Assembly (NCBI GenBank): GCA_016785225.1
Contig: JAFBJZ010000238.1
Coordinates: 922,001-986,000, forward strand
Direction of reading: 5' to 3'
Length of the DNA stretch: 64,000 bases
From: Psettodes erumei
Taxonomy: Eukaryota > Chordata > Actinopteri > Pleuronectiformes > Psettodidae
The translations under genes and the position numbers were made by a program. Below are positions 36,301 through 47,557 of the stretch, piece by piece. Position 1 is the stretch's first letter, and each line of letters opens with the position of its first letter. Under the pieces are notes generated by a model, which saw only the letters and a list, made by a program, of their open reading frames with translations, was not told where the DNA came from and made no database searches.

Positions 36301-39300
36301 CATGGCTTCAGACTTGGTCAAATTAATTTTATACCCAGAAAATTTGCTAAATGGATCAATAATGTTCAGTAGAGCTGGTATTGATGTCTCCGGATTGGAG
36401 ATAAATATAAAAACATCATCTGTATACAAACTTATCTTGTGCTCATAATAATCAAATAGCAGGTGTCAACCTCCACTAAGGGTTCAACGGCAACAGCAAA
36501 TAAGAGGGGCAACAAGGGGCAGCCTTTCCTCGTTCCTCTATACAAAGGAAAACTCTCCAATTTAAGCCCATTAGTCAAAATAGCCGCCTGAGGGGTATCA
36601 TACAGAATTTTGACCCACCTAATGAAATTATCCCCTAGACCAAATTTATTTAAAGCATAAAATAAATAAGCCCATTCTACCCAGTCAAAGGCTCTCTCCG
36701 CATCCAGAGAAAGCACTACACCATCAATATCTTTTTGCTGGAAAACCTGAATTACGTTAAGAAGTTGCCTGACATTGTTACAGGAGTTACGGCCTTTTAT
36801 GAAACCTGTTCGATCTTCTTTTATGATTTTAGGCGGGAGATCTTCAAGCCAAGTAGCTAGAATTTTTGAAAGTATCTTCCGGTTGACATTAAGAAGAGCT
36901 ATCAGTCTATAAGAAGAACAAGACTGTGAGCACTTACCCTTTTTCAGTATGAGAGAAATATTTGCTTCTCTTCGAGTCTGAGAAGGTATATCATGCAAAA
37001 AAGAATAATTAAACTTGCCGAGCAATTGGTCTGCTAATAAATCACGAAATTCTTTATAAAATTCGCTGCTAGACCCATCAGGTCCAGGGGCTTTTCCGTT
37101 TTGTAAGGATTTTATGCCACTCAATACTTCCTCTCTGGAGATGGGAGCATTGCGTTTGGTTTGCTGCTCAGTTGATATAGTGGGCTAATTAAACTGAGAG
37201 AAAAATTCTCCATTAATTCAGGTGCATCACATGGTTGTTCAGATGCAGACTGTATGATAGACTGTGTGTGAGGATCCTATGTGGCAGCAACCGCCCCAGG
37301 GCGTCGGGTCAGGACGCTTTTTATGTTCAGGTGTGCTTTAAGGAGAGGCAGAGTCCATAATAAAGTTCAACTGTTTATCTGAGTTTGAGGATGTGCAGAG
37401 TGATTTACAGTGCATGGTTTCTGAAACACAATCACAACAATACAGATTGATTAGAAATAAAATACAACTTAAATAGAAAATACACTTGAGCTACATGTTC
37501 TAGCTAGATAATAACTGAAATGCAGCAACTGCAGATTAGTAATGATTTCAGATCAACATTAATGAAATGAAATGAATGAGAAGGAATAAGCATGAATCAG
37601 CAGTACTCCACATTCTTAGATACAAATTAGAAGGACGTATCTTTACTGTTCAATTAACATTCACCATGAGATATTTAACCAACAGAGATTAGCAATACAG
37701 CAACATAAACTTCACTGATAAATGCCAGTTTGCAGTTAGCAAATCATATCAGCTATTCATGCAATTTAAACATTCACAACAGCGAAAAACGACTCTTTAA
37801 CGACCTAAATACACTCTTAATAATTCCAACAGAGTGCAACGTAAAGTAAAACATCACCACTCACAGTTCAATGGACGCACGCACGGCAGATAATTCAGAT
37901 GATCGTCACTCTGCACCAAGTGGTCTGTGTATGGTGCGTTCAATTACTTTACAGTTGTGGCAACAATAACAAGAAAAGGGGCATGCACAGAGATAACCTT
38001 TTGTACACAGACAATCTACAATAAAATTGTTTAACCCTTGGATGCATGTCCTACCAATACCTACACTCTTCCAAGAATCAATGTGTTTTTGCAATAAACT
38101 TAAGACATTTATTTAATTTTGGTTAAAAATGATGGTTTTTATTATATTTTCAACAAAAGAGTGATTTCATTTTTGACATGTTCATTTATCACTTTTTATT
38201 CACATTTATCACAAAATCAATCAATCAAGTATCAAAAAATGTCAAAATCCATAAGTTGACCCTTGAGATTCCATAGGAAATGTTTGGGTCATTTTTGGTC
38301 CTGCTTATGGAAAAGTGGGGTAGTGATAAAAAATTCTTCAATTTGCTTCAATTTCTTAAAATGTATGAAAACTTTAAATAAAATGCAATGGCCTCATGTC
38401 ACAAACTTGTTTTATGAGGAATACATGGAATATGAAAATATAAATCCTTTTAATTTCAAAGATTTTGAAGAATAACAACCTTTGGGGTCATTTTTGACCC
38501 CGCTTATGCTTCTAAGGGTTAAAGGTGTCACTTATGAACTTATTATCATATATGTGATTATTCTGAGCATCACAAACGGCAGCAATAGATTGTGATTCAG
38601 ATCTTTTTTTGGTAAGGTACGCTACATACTTTACAGGTTTATTCCCATGTTCATAAAATCTTTTTCTAGTAAATTTACATTTGGTCTCTTCATCTTGCAT
38701 AAGGAGGTTATCTAAGGTTGATCTAACTGCAGATATTTCTCGCAATAAAGCAGGAACTGGAGAGTACATATGTTCTTTCCTTTGTTTTACACTTAGTCAT
38801 TAACAGATTTTGTTTCCTCATTTTTTCCCGCTGTTTGCTGGCTGAAAATGAAATAATAACCCCTCTAGTATATGCCTTAATAGTTTAATAGTTTAAACTC
38901 AGTATTAAAATAGGATACAAAGGTATGGTCCTTTAAAATAGTTGTATTCAGTCTCCAGTATTTTACTCTGGTTCCCATACCTTTAAGAGAGAGATCCAGC
39001 ACTACATTGGCATGGTCTGAGATGACAATACTGCCTATTAAACAAGACAAAACTGAATGTAAGGAGAGTCCAGGTAAAATAAAAAAGTAATCAATCCTAG
39101 TATGACATTTATGGGGAGCAGAAAAAAGTGTACTCTTTATCTGAATTGTCCTCCATACATCAACAAATCCTAAATCCACACATACAGAATTGAGTGATTT
39201 AGCTTGCAAAGAAAGAGGTGAAACTTTGTGGGGGAGTCTATCAATAAGGGGATTCAGTATACAATTAAAATCCCCACCCACTATGGAAATATCTGAGTGA

Positions 39301-42300
39301 ATCTCTGAGAAATCTAGAAATATTTTAGTTATAAAATCAGATGGGTGAGCAGGTGGGTTATAAATATTCAGTATAGAAATAACTGTACCTTGCAGGACCC
39401 CCTTGATTATAACATATCTACAACTATGAAACTATTTATTCAACTAGTGATTATGTTTCTTCATTTGACAGTTATGTCAGTGCGTTGCATGGCCCAGTTT
39501 GTTGGCAGAGAGGTCAAGTACAGGTAAGACTCTGCATAATGCTGCACACATGCCACTGTATTTCCTGTAAAGCATCTCAACATCATTAGTTGTGATATAC
39601 TAAAGTTCCTTCAATCCTTCAGATGTCTGTGACCTCTGTGATGAGTATGATTGCATTTTCTCTGGCGTCTTCACAATAAAAGCCTATTCAGCTTTTTAAT
39701 GTAGCAGCAAGGATAGGACTGTGGTGAGTGAACAGTGAGACAGCTTCATGTTTATGCTTTTGCTTCTGTCAGTATAATGCATGGGTACATCCTGTGTGGG
39801 AATAGCAGGCTCCGCCACCATTCATAAAAAACAGAGTTAGATTTATCCACCAAGTATACATACAAGTACTGTGCATACACAAGCCATTTGGCTCTGGCAG
39901 TCGGTGTCTCTCTAGCAATATGTTGTGAACAAACAATGCAAAACAAAGATAGAGAAAATACAATAATCTGTATACAATACAAATATAACAAAAGTGCAAC
40001 AAAATGGGTACTATGCAAGTTATATACAAAAATAAATGTATATAAAGTACAGAGTGGAGAGCAAACAACAGTACTATGAATTGCAGGTACGCACATACAG
40101 TATATACAGATGTAATTTCAGAAACACACTGAATGGCTATTGCAAAAAAAAAATGCTGGCTATTAATATTATCAAAACAGGATGTAATATTGAAATATTC
40201 AGGATTATAACTCTGTGCCCACATAACTTTGAAAATATGTGTGTGAACAAGCAAAAAGAGCCTGACTGCGTAACACAGACATATGCTGTCTGATAAGGAA
40301 GAAGAAATTACAGTAAAAGCCAAAATGTTTGGGGTCCATTATTCTCATAACTTGGCCGCAGGTCTGATATATACCAACTAAATGGACCACTTTCACAAAC
40401 ATTTCTGTCAATTGTTTGTGTTAGATATGGTTACTGTTGTACATGTTAATGTCACATTTGCAGTGGGATTTTCAGTTGTGTCATCAAGATTTTTACAGAG
40501 GAAGGAGTTGCTGGATTCTATGGGTGAGCCATAAGCATCATTCATGAGTTCATGTCGACCTAGATCTTTGACCCCCACAAGTCTAAAAGGGTTTTGTTGT
40601 GTGTTTGCAGCGGTCTCATCCCCCATGTGCTGGGAGAGGTCCTCTTCCTGTGGTGCTGCAACCTCCTGTCTCACTTCATTAATACCTATGCTGTAGATGA
40701 AAGTGTAAGTCCATGCTTCTCACACATTCTAACATGCCACGGTCTTTTAACAAGAGAAAGGAGGGTCGAGAGCACGATGATAGCATCATTTGTATTGTTT
40801 AGATGTATCTCATTATCCTCACTCATTCACAACGACCTTGTGTATGCTACAAAAAAACATCATTGTTGAGACTGACACATATCTTCTCAGAAACTGATAT
40901 TCTCAGTGGGTTAATTGTATTTTAATTCAGTTCACCTCAAATTCAGAATGGTGTAAAATATTTTATGACTCATGTTCAAAGACAGCAGAAATTTTCTTCT
41001 ATGTCTTCACAGCAATATTTGTCCAATCACATCTTACCACCGTCTGTGAAGCTGTAGGAAACATGGAGAAGAAAATAGGAAACTATAATAAAGAGTCAGA
41101 TCTGAGATCAGAAAAAATACCAAATGCTGAATCGGCATTCATCTAACATAAAATTTGGATGACAATAGTGTGAATTAAGAGAACATTTTGGGGTTTATAT
41201 AAATACAGTATAGTGGCACTGGTTGCACAGCAGCCTCATCAATAATTAACAAAATGACCACCTAGGAGAACATTCATTATACAGTTGTAAGTGCTTTCAA
41301 GTCTTGTTAATTCTTCAGTTTGATTAAACCAAATTTTTCTATTTCTCTTGCAGTTCGGTCAGGCCTCAGCAGTAAGAAGCTATACTAAATTTGTCATGGG
41401 TGTAAGTTCAGTGTTCACATTGTTATTCAACACCTTTCTGTCATGTTTCATTACTTCAGATTAATGCAGTGTGTTTTTTTCTAGATTGCAGTGAGTGTTC
41501 TAACATATCCCTTCATGTTGGTGGCCGATCTGATGGCACTCAACAACTGCGGGTGAGTCCAACTTTCACACGTTCTTATATCCACCTGTTAGTCATCAGG
41601 AATTTTCATGTGGATGGATATTTTACTTTTCATAGGCAGGACTTTTTACTTTCTACAGTTACACATAGCAAGTATTTTAGATAGATTCACACACATTTAG
41701 AATTAATACATTTAAATTTTGATAAACAAAATACAGAATTTCATTTATTGCAGTGTGCAGAAGGCTTTTAAGCAGCAGTTAGACCTTCATGCTGGAAAAT
41801 AAAGTTTACAGAGAAAATACCTGCCAAATTTTCTTTTGTAGGTCTGCTCACAATCTCCATATTTCTGACATCCTAGCTACAGTCTGAAGAGTCTGATTTG
41901 TTGTGCTATGTGTTGTCAGTCTGGCTGCAGGTCTTCCTCCTTGTTCTCCCATCTTTAAGTCCTGGCTGCACTGCTGGAATCACCTGAGCCACCAGGTACT
42001 CGCTCTACCAATCCTGCTCTCTTCATTACTACAGACTTCAGTCGACTTGAGCACATTTGGTGATGCCTAAGGACACAAAAAGAGAGGACACAAGGGATGT
42101 GGTACAAAGATAGAGAGAGAGACCAGGAAGTGTTATATAAACTCATTACTGTGACTATTCAGTCACTGTCAGACTGGTTGTGATGCTTATAAGTGTAGCA
42201 ATGTTATTAGTAATAACAGCAGCATTGATTGCAGCATTAATGATAATGATAATAATAATAATAATAATAGATGAATAGTCCGATTTTGATCCTGCAGCTA

Positions 42301-43482
42301 CAGGGTCAGATATTGCTGTATGTCTTATATAATTGAAAGGTGCTTCTGGAATAGTTATGGTTCACTAAAAGCACAAACAACACTGCTGGAATGAATGATT
42401 GCAATATGAAGTAAAAATAAACACGATAGGCATTATTACACACTCCTCACACATTTCATTTCTGCAGTATGGCTTCAGTTTACCCTCACCATCTGCATCT
42501 GTCTCTAAAATGTGCGTATGCATTGGTCAAAGTCTGCATACATGTACACACATTTAAAATCAGGTTTATTTTCATAGATCCCAGCTTTTGCATGGGAATT
42601 GGCATAGGCCTCATTCAGACCCCAGTTTGTGCAAAAGAAACAGTTATATTGTCACTGAGAGACTGTGGGTTTGTTTGTTACCACGCTTCATTACACAGTG
42701 AGTGGGATGCTGGCCTTCCACTGGGACAGATTTGTTTGTAAAAACCTTTTGCTTTAAAGCTGCAGTAGGATTGTCCGTCACTGCTAAGAGTGATGTGAGT
42801 GACACTACAGGCACAAAACCAGTGTTGTAATAAAGGTGGGGAAGGCTGTTTTACATTAAATGACACCGAGGATTAAGAACTGGCTGCCCCTCACACCAGT
42901 CATTGTCATAGAGTCCCGTAGTTAGGTCTGTATTATTAAATGGGTAAGGTTCAACATATCCAGGATGTATTTTCATTTCTGGGCTATATAACTGCAGTCT
43001 CACCATTATACAACAGTGTTTATTAACTCACATAAAAGGGGTAGGGGTTGCAGCAGATGAACAGTCATAAACATGAACAAGTCATATTAGACAACTATGA
43101 AAAAGTTAAACACATAAGGACAGTTGGAAAAGCATTGCTAACTTTGTGAATTAAATTTATAATATCACCAACGGTGATGCTATTTTCCAAGTGAGCTGGT
43201 CCGATTGGTCCATTGGTTATGTTGAACATAACATGCTCTGCAGAAGGTTAGCAGTTCAGCATCTGTTACCATGGGGAATTTTTTAAATTTTTGTATTTGT
43301 TGTTTATTAACCTTAAGTTACCTCGCTAACCACAAATCCTGCATCGTAGAACTTGCCTAGGGTTTGTTTGACATGACACACACTTCTTCACACACCTCTT
43401 CTGTCAGGGCTACCTTTTCAGAGGATCTAGCTTCTTTTTCCGTCGGGTGCCTGTGACTTCCCCGCCCTCCATCGAAGACTGA
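30353..43482 (+). CDS. mtch1: Mitochondrial carrier homolog 1 (12 coding exons)
   Basis: Coding exons: 30353-30505, 31687-31771, 31854-31960, 33156-33215, 34123-34180, 39472-39523, 40464-40523, 40611-40704, 41354-41401, 41485-41552, 41920-41995, 43408-43482; 936 nt, 311 residues. Every intron is GT-AG and phases join without a break. The protein opens MESSGKVSGQASS, then LLGAGVTAVTHPLLYVKLLI, GLFRGLSPRIVSSA, CMAQFVGREVKYSG, GGLIPHVLGEVLFLWCCNL, YTKFVMGIAVSVLTYPFMLV and NNCGLAAGLPP, ending SIED. These are the degenerate carrier repeats of MTCH1/MTCH2, outer mitochondrial membrane proteins of the SLC25 fold linked to apoptosis and membrane-protein insertion. Wording matches MTCH1 rather than MTCH2 (VGHEPLPPT, GREVKYSG). 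Human MTCH1 has a longer N-terminus; an upstream start is possible but I see none. Intron 5 is swollen by a 5.1 kb LINE. Confidence 0.95.
31060..31345. repeat. Dispersed repeat in mtch1 intron 1
   Basis: The words TTTTTTAATGGCCGATGCCG and GTGAAATACAACAACAATAA then GACACAAGCAACATTAAAAT are repeated, diverged, at 56,515-56,668 in stk38 intron 3 (TTTTTTAATGGCCGGGCTGA ... GACATAAGCAACACTAAAAT). The centre here has expanded into AAT/AAAT simple repeats. Family not identified. Confidence 0.6.
34295..34309. repeat. Left target-site duplication of intronic LINE
   Basis: TGAAACTATTTATTC, repeated exactly at 39,427-39,441 on the other side of the LINE; the T-rich start right after it is the element's poly(A) tail seen from the plus strand. 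Confidence 0.9.
37272..38034. other. Unclassified insertion inside the LINE
   Basis: LINE ORF2 text stops near 37,270 and resumes only at 38,519, and this part of the gap is not the MITE. It begins TGTGGCAGCAACCGCCCCAG and near its right side has ACAGTTGTGGCAACAATAAC, so a TG...CA LTR-like outline is possible, and it holds a CATAATAAAG polyadenylation-like word at about 37,359. No open frame or domain is recognised and no duplication was found. A solo LTR of an unknown element is one option. Confidence 0.4.
38035..38518. mobile_element. piggyBac-like MITE (TTAA duplication)
   Basis: Bounded by TTAA at 38,031-38,034 and 38,519-38,522. The ends are CCCTTGGATGCATG on the left and, read inward from the right, CCCTTAGAAGCATAAG: imperfect inverted repeats beginning CCCTT. 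TTAA duplication plus CCC-type ends is the signature of the piggyBac superfamily. Subterminal GGGGTCATTTTTGACCCC forms a palindrome near 38,485-38,502, with a related GGGTCATTTTTGGTCC at 38,285. The interior is AT-rich and noncoding, so it would depend on a transposase encoded elsewhere. Confidence 0.82.
39427..39441. repeat. Right target-site duplication of intronic LINE
   Basis: TGAAACTATTTATTC, identical to 34,295-34,309. It lies only 30 bp before mtch1 exon 6, so the insertion landed next to the exon's acceptor region. Confidence 0.9.
42249..42269 (+). repeat. AAT trinucleotide repeat
   Basis: Seven ATA/AAT units in mtch1 intron 11. Confidence 0.85.
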
Positions 43483-43920
43483 CATCATCATCATTACCTG
43501 CTGGGGCATTTGTTGTCGTCCTGCTCAAAGAGATGACTTCCAAAGACAACCTCCCCAGCCTGCCTGTCAGCCTGAGCTTCTGTGATCCATATGTAGCTGG
43601 AGCAGCAGAGATGCAGCTATTGGAGTGCCAATGAACTTTTGGTTGCAGGAATTTCACATGGGATCAGTGGGCTGTGGAGGATATGCATGGATTTTTTCTT
43701 GTACTGCACTTCTACTTTACGTCAGACATTTTGAAATCAAACTCTGCAGAGAGTTGGGTGTGTTTTCTGCCGCAGATATCAATCCATTTACATTTTGAGA
43801 GTCTGCAAGCAGAGATGTGTAATCCATCTCAGCAAACATCAGTCACATCATCGGTGGGAGCCAAGTCTGTCATTTAACGACATTGTTGTGGAAAAATAAA
43901 GCTGCATGATGTTTACTAGG
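43483..43920 (+). other. mtch1: mtch1 3' untranslated region (predicted)
   Basis: Runs from the TGA at 43,480-43,482 to just past a canonical AATAAA at 43,895-43,900. The true cleavage site is not visible. Further AATAAA words occur at about 44,447 and 44,878 and could serve longer transcripts. Confidence 0.6.
43895..43900 (+). terminator. mtch1: mtch1 polyadenylation signal candidate
   Basis: AATAAA about 413 nt after the stop codon, the first canonical hexamer downstream in this orientation. Confidence 0.55.
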
Positions 43921-46900
43921 CTGGCTTAGTTTGACTTTGAGTTCCATAAAGTTACAGGAAATAATAGAAAGCAATGGCTGCCTGGAATAGTAGACAACCC
44001 ACAGCTGACATTTAAAACAACACACTGGTGTTGTCCTTTTCAGGTGAGACTGTAACTTTTGCAGAGTAGCAGAGTGTATTTTCAAAAGAACAGAGCAGTG
44101 AATTTCCTTAACTTTTCAAGACTCAGTCAGTCCATCACCTCGGATCCAGTAATGTGCCAGTAAGTTGATGCAAAGATTAACTTCTTGTATCTCATTATTT
44201 TGTGTTTGTCATCAAAGTTATAGGTGCGATGTCTCATTCTGAACAGAAAGCAGTTAAAACCATTTAAAACCATTTTTAGATTTAACTTTCAGGTTCGAAG
44301 GCAGTGTGTGTGCAATTTGATAAATATCTATGACCAAAAGTCACACATTCTCACTTTAAAGAAACTTAACATCATTGCAAATACTTCCCCAGCAGCCGCT
44401 CCACCCTGTGGTAAACATAGAAAACTTTCAAAGAAGTATTAACAAAATAAATCCCCTTAATGTGTGATCCTCTCAGATCTGTCATTCCCTCTCGTCCACA
44501 CATCAATTGTTCATTTGCCATGAATGAATGTTCTTTAGATGGAGTAGTGATGTTGCATGAGCCTGAACATTACAGGACACACTGTTGTTTCTTTGCAGTT
44601 CAAAGCTGCAGCTTCTGTTTATGGAAACACTTTGTGTCTGGTTTTGCTGAGGATAACACAAAATATTTCTTTTTTAACTTTAAATATGTAAGAAATACTG
44701 AGCACATTGAATGAAATGTATATACATTGTATATACTGTGTATAAGTGCAGTCCCGAGTTACTTTTTGGAGTGCAGTATTTTGGGGTAGCCTGATGACCA
44801 AATTGAAATTAGATTATTTAAATAAATCTCTCAACAAATATGAAATCAGCTATTTAAAGGCATTTTTTTCTTTTTTTAATAAAGCTCTTCTTGTTGCATG
44901 ACCTGTGAACAAAGACACAACACGGATGTAAGTGCAGAGTAATTCATTGTCAAATAGCAGAAAAAAACAGCCACACGCAAAACAGTGGTTTAAATAATGT
45001 ACACCCACCTTCCCAACCCCTCCACATCACATGTGTTATGTGATGACATCAGCACAGCACACACGTCTGAGCATTACATGTAGAAAACAGACCTTCAAGC
45101 AGTCCACATTGTTTGCACTGAACATGGTCACATCCTCACTGCAATCTGAAACCTTGCTCACTCTCTCACTCAGTCACTCACAGACTCTCTTCCTCACTGA
45201 CTCCCACATTCACGCCCTCCCTCCCTCATTCATATTGCTTCCAGCTGACTCATCTGCTGCATGGTAGCATGCGGAGCAGGAGCACGATTACAATAACACA
45301 CAGTTTGTTTCAGAAGCTATCCCCTGCCATAGAACAAAAGCTCCGCTGTGTGCTTTTATAAAACATGTTACAACGCACTGAGCTTCAGCTACATGTCACC
45401 TGAATATATGGGGGAAAAAAACAGCTGGCGGACTGAACTGTAACTGTTACATATGAAACCTCATTCCTGCCACAAAAAGAGGAGAAAAGTGATGAAATGT
45501 TGGGAATGAGAAAAAGAACAAATCAGACAACAACATGAAGATGTTTGAAGTCACAACTATGAAATACTTCATCTTTTAAGTTTCAAAGTAAAATGAATGT
45601 AAATCCTAAAATATGCCGGAATTTTGATAAGCAAAGATAAAACCCTGACATGTCATTAATTCTGAAAAAATGCAAATTAATTAAAAGTCAAAATTTTGAG
45701 AATTACTGAGTCATTTACCCACAAATTTATTTTAAAATGCTTTCTAAAAATCTTGGTATAAATATTTATATATATATATATATATATATAAGAGTTTGTT
45801 ATCAGCTGGCTTCTTCAGTCTTCATCAGAACTTTGGCTTGTGTCAATAACTTTTAACTATACAACCTCTATTTTGACCCACAGGGCAAAATTACCATGCA
45901 ACACAAAAAATTACTAAATCAAATAATGAAACTGTTGCAATAGTAAGTGTCACATTTGGTTCTGGATCATTTTACCATTCCAACTTTTTCATATTTTTTC
46001 CTGTTTCCAGAGGAAATCGGCTTCCATAGATATACCTCATGTGTTATAGATATACCTGTGTTTTTAAAAAAAAATTTAAATTAAAAAAATGTCCAGACTA
46101 CATTTAGACAAACAGCATTTTAAGATTACTATGGGAAAAAAAACTTTCTCCATGACTCCTCAGAAGTTAGTTTACATTCATTTTAAATGACAGCATTTCG
46201 GATATTGTGTTCACTCGGAAATGTTTGGCCCTGTGCTTCAAGATTTAAAAGTCACTGCATGCTGGATCATTTTTCGGAGGACAAGCGAGAGACAGAGAGA
46301 TTAAAACAACAAAACTTTCCCTTAAGCACAACCAAACCAATCTAATGAATGCAGCACCTGAAGAAACAGAGGTAACAGAGGGGGGGAAGATGCGTTGTGA
46401 CCCAGATCGTGTGTGGCTCTTATGAAACCAGTGTTTATTCCCACAAGACTATGCACTAAGTGTCTGAGATCAGAAACAAGATCCCTGTTCCACTGGGAAA
46501 GTCACACAACAGGTGGATCTTTTTATTAGAAACCATTTCCTATACAAGGTTCCCAGTTTTTATGCTTAATTACATTAATGAACCCAGGTAACAAAGAAAT
46601 GCGTGTGGATGAACTGACAGCTTTGACCTGCAGATTGTTCAGTAATGCTACTGGTCACCTGCTTTGAACAGTTTAAGACTGAGTTGGAAGTTATTGCTGT
46701 ATGACATATACATAGACTTCCCTCCCTCTGTTAAAGCCACATGTGAACATGAGTTTTCTTATCCGGTCTGAGAAAAACACCCAGTTTACACACACGCTGA
46801 TGAGCCGGAAGTCCGACTGTACTGCAGCTGGTTCCGACACCACGTAAGGTGCTCAAGTGGATCGTAGCAAAAATGTAACAAGACTCTTGTTTGTGGTCCA

Positions 46901-47390
46901 CAACACACATCATCCTCATATTCATGCTTTTCAATAGAGTTTGCAAAGATTAGTCTTTAAAAGGACAAGTGTAAGTTAAAAGACGATCAAACAGAAACAC
47001 AGTCTTTGGTTAGGTCATCTGAAAAAAGCCTCATACTAAGATCTTTTAGGAAACAATGAGAAACATTTGGACAGAATCCCTGAAGAGCACCTATTCACTT
47101 CATGTGACAAATTAACGCAATGTCAGCAGAAAACAGTAGATGGAGTGGATGTCCTGGTTTGGAAGAAGAACCCTTGCTGGTTTCTTGAGAGGGAATGTAG
47201 ATGATGCTGGTAGCAGGAGTGAAGATTTCCCACTCCACTGGTGGGAGAGGCGAGGGGCGGGAAATCACTTTAATCCCAGATCAGTTTTCATGTGGAAGCA
47301 GGAAGTAGAGAGGTACCCTAAAAAGAAAGTGAAGACCTGCAGAAATGAAGGTAGCAGTTCCCTACAGTGGAAAGCAACAAATGAACCTGA
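43921..47390. other. Space between convergent mtch1 and stk38
   Basis: No coding exon seen on either strand. It contains a TA repeat at about 45,768-45,791 and, right after it, CAGCTGGCTTCTTCAGTCTT, a scrap resembling the repeat at 56,671-56,760. Some of the right part may be stk38 3' untranslated sequence if a distal polyadenylation site (TTTATT in plus reading at 46,434 or 46,522) is used. Confidence 0.5.
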
Positions 47391-47395
47391 GCCCC

Positions 47396-47401
47396 TTTAT
47401 T
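47396..47401 (-). terminator. stk38: stk38 polyadenylation signal candidate
   Basis: Reads AATAAA on the minus strand, about 157 nt after the stk38 stop. Other minus-strand AATAAA words lie at 46,522-46,527 and 46,434-46,439, so use of this site is only a guess. Confidence 0.4.
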
Positions 47402-47557
47402 ATTTGCAAGTCCTGTGTGACGTGAATCTTCATCAGTCAGGATCACAGAGAACAGAGAGCGTTCTCCTTTCAGGGCTTACGTTCTTCAGACAGCAGGGGT
47501 TCAGACGACTTGTTCAGGATTCACGGTGGTGTTGGATAAGAGCCCATCTGAAGCTGC

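Larger units (their letters stand above)
34310..39426 (-). mobile_element. L1-type LINE in mtch1 intron 5, copy 2
   Basis: About 5.1 kb, antisense to mtch1, bounded by a perfect 15-bp duplication. Minus-strand ORF2 remains run from the endonuclease (39,426 down: SILNIYNPPAHPS, ISIVGGDFNCILNPLIDRL, FFILPGLSL, GSIVISDHANVVLDL) through an inter-domain part (38,512-38,769) to RT (36,432-37,124: SLQNGKAPGPDGSSSEFYKE, NISLILKKGKCSQSCSSYRL, DRTGFIKGRNSCNNVRQLLN, VLSLDAERAFDWVEWAYLFY), the catalytic MYTDDVFIFIS (36,390-36,429), then thumb and Cys-rich C-terminus (34,882-36,241: CLKCKIETGTLRHCFWSCRK). The 5' edge cuts inside the endonuclease, the usual outcome of incomplete target-primed reverse transcription. 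Roughly 1.25 kb at 37,270-38,518 is later insertion. Confidence 0.93.

Noticed and set aside
39769..40323. 184-codon minus-strand frame in mtch1 intron 6
   Set aside because: Hydrophobic, Cys/Leu/Ile-rich translation of AT-rich intronic sequence with an A-run at 40,145; no motifs and overlapping frames on both strands.
42285..42340. Alternative mtch1 terminal exon after CTGCAG at about 42,295
   Set aside because: The following sequence does not continue the carrier-homolog protein in the required phase, whereas the exon at 43,408 gives the expected YLFRGSSFFFRRV ending.
43195..43320. tRNA-like or SINE-like text in mtch1 intron 11
   Set aside because: GGTCCATTGGTTA and GGTTAGCAGTTCAGC are reminiscent of A and B boxes, but the cloverleaf does not close and no duplication was found.
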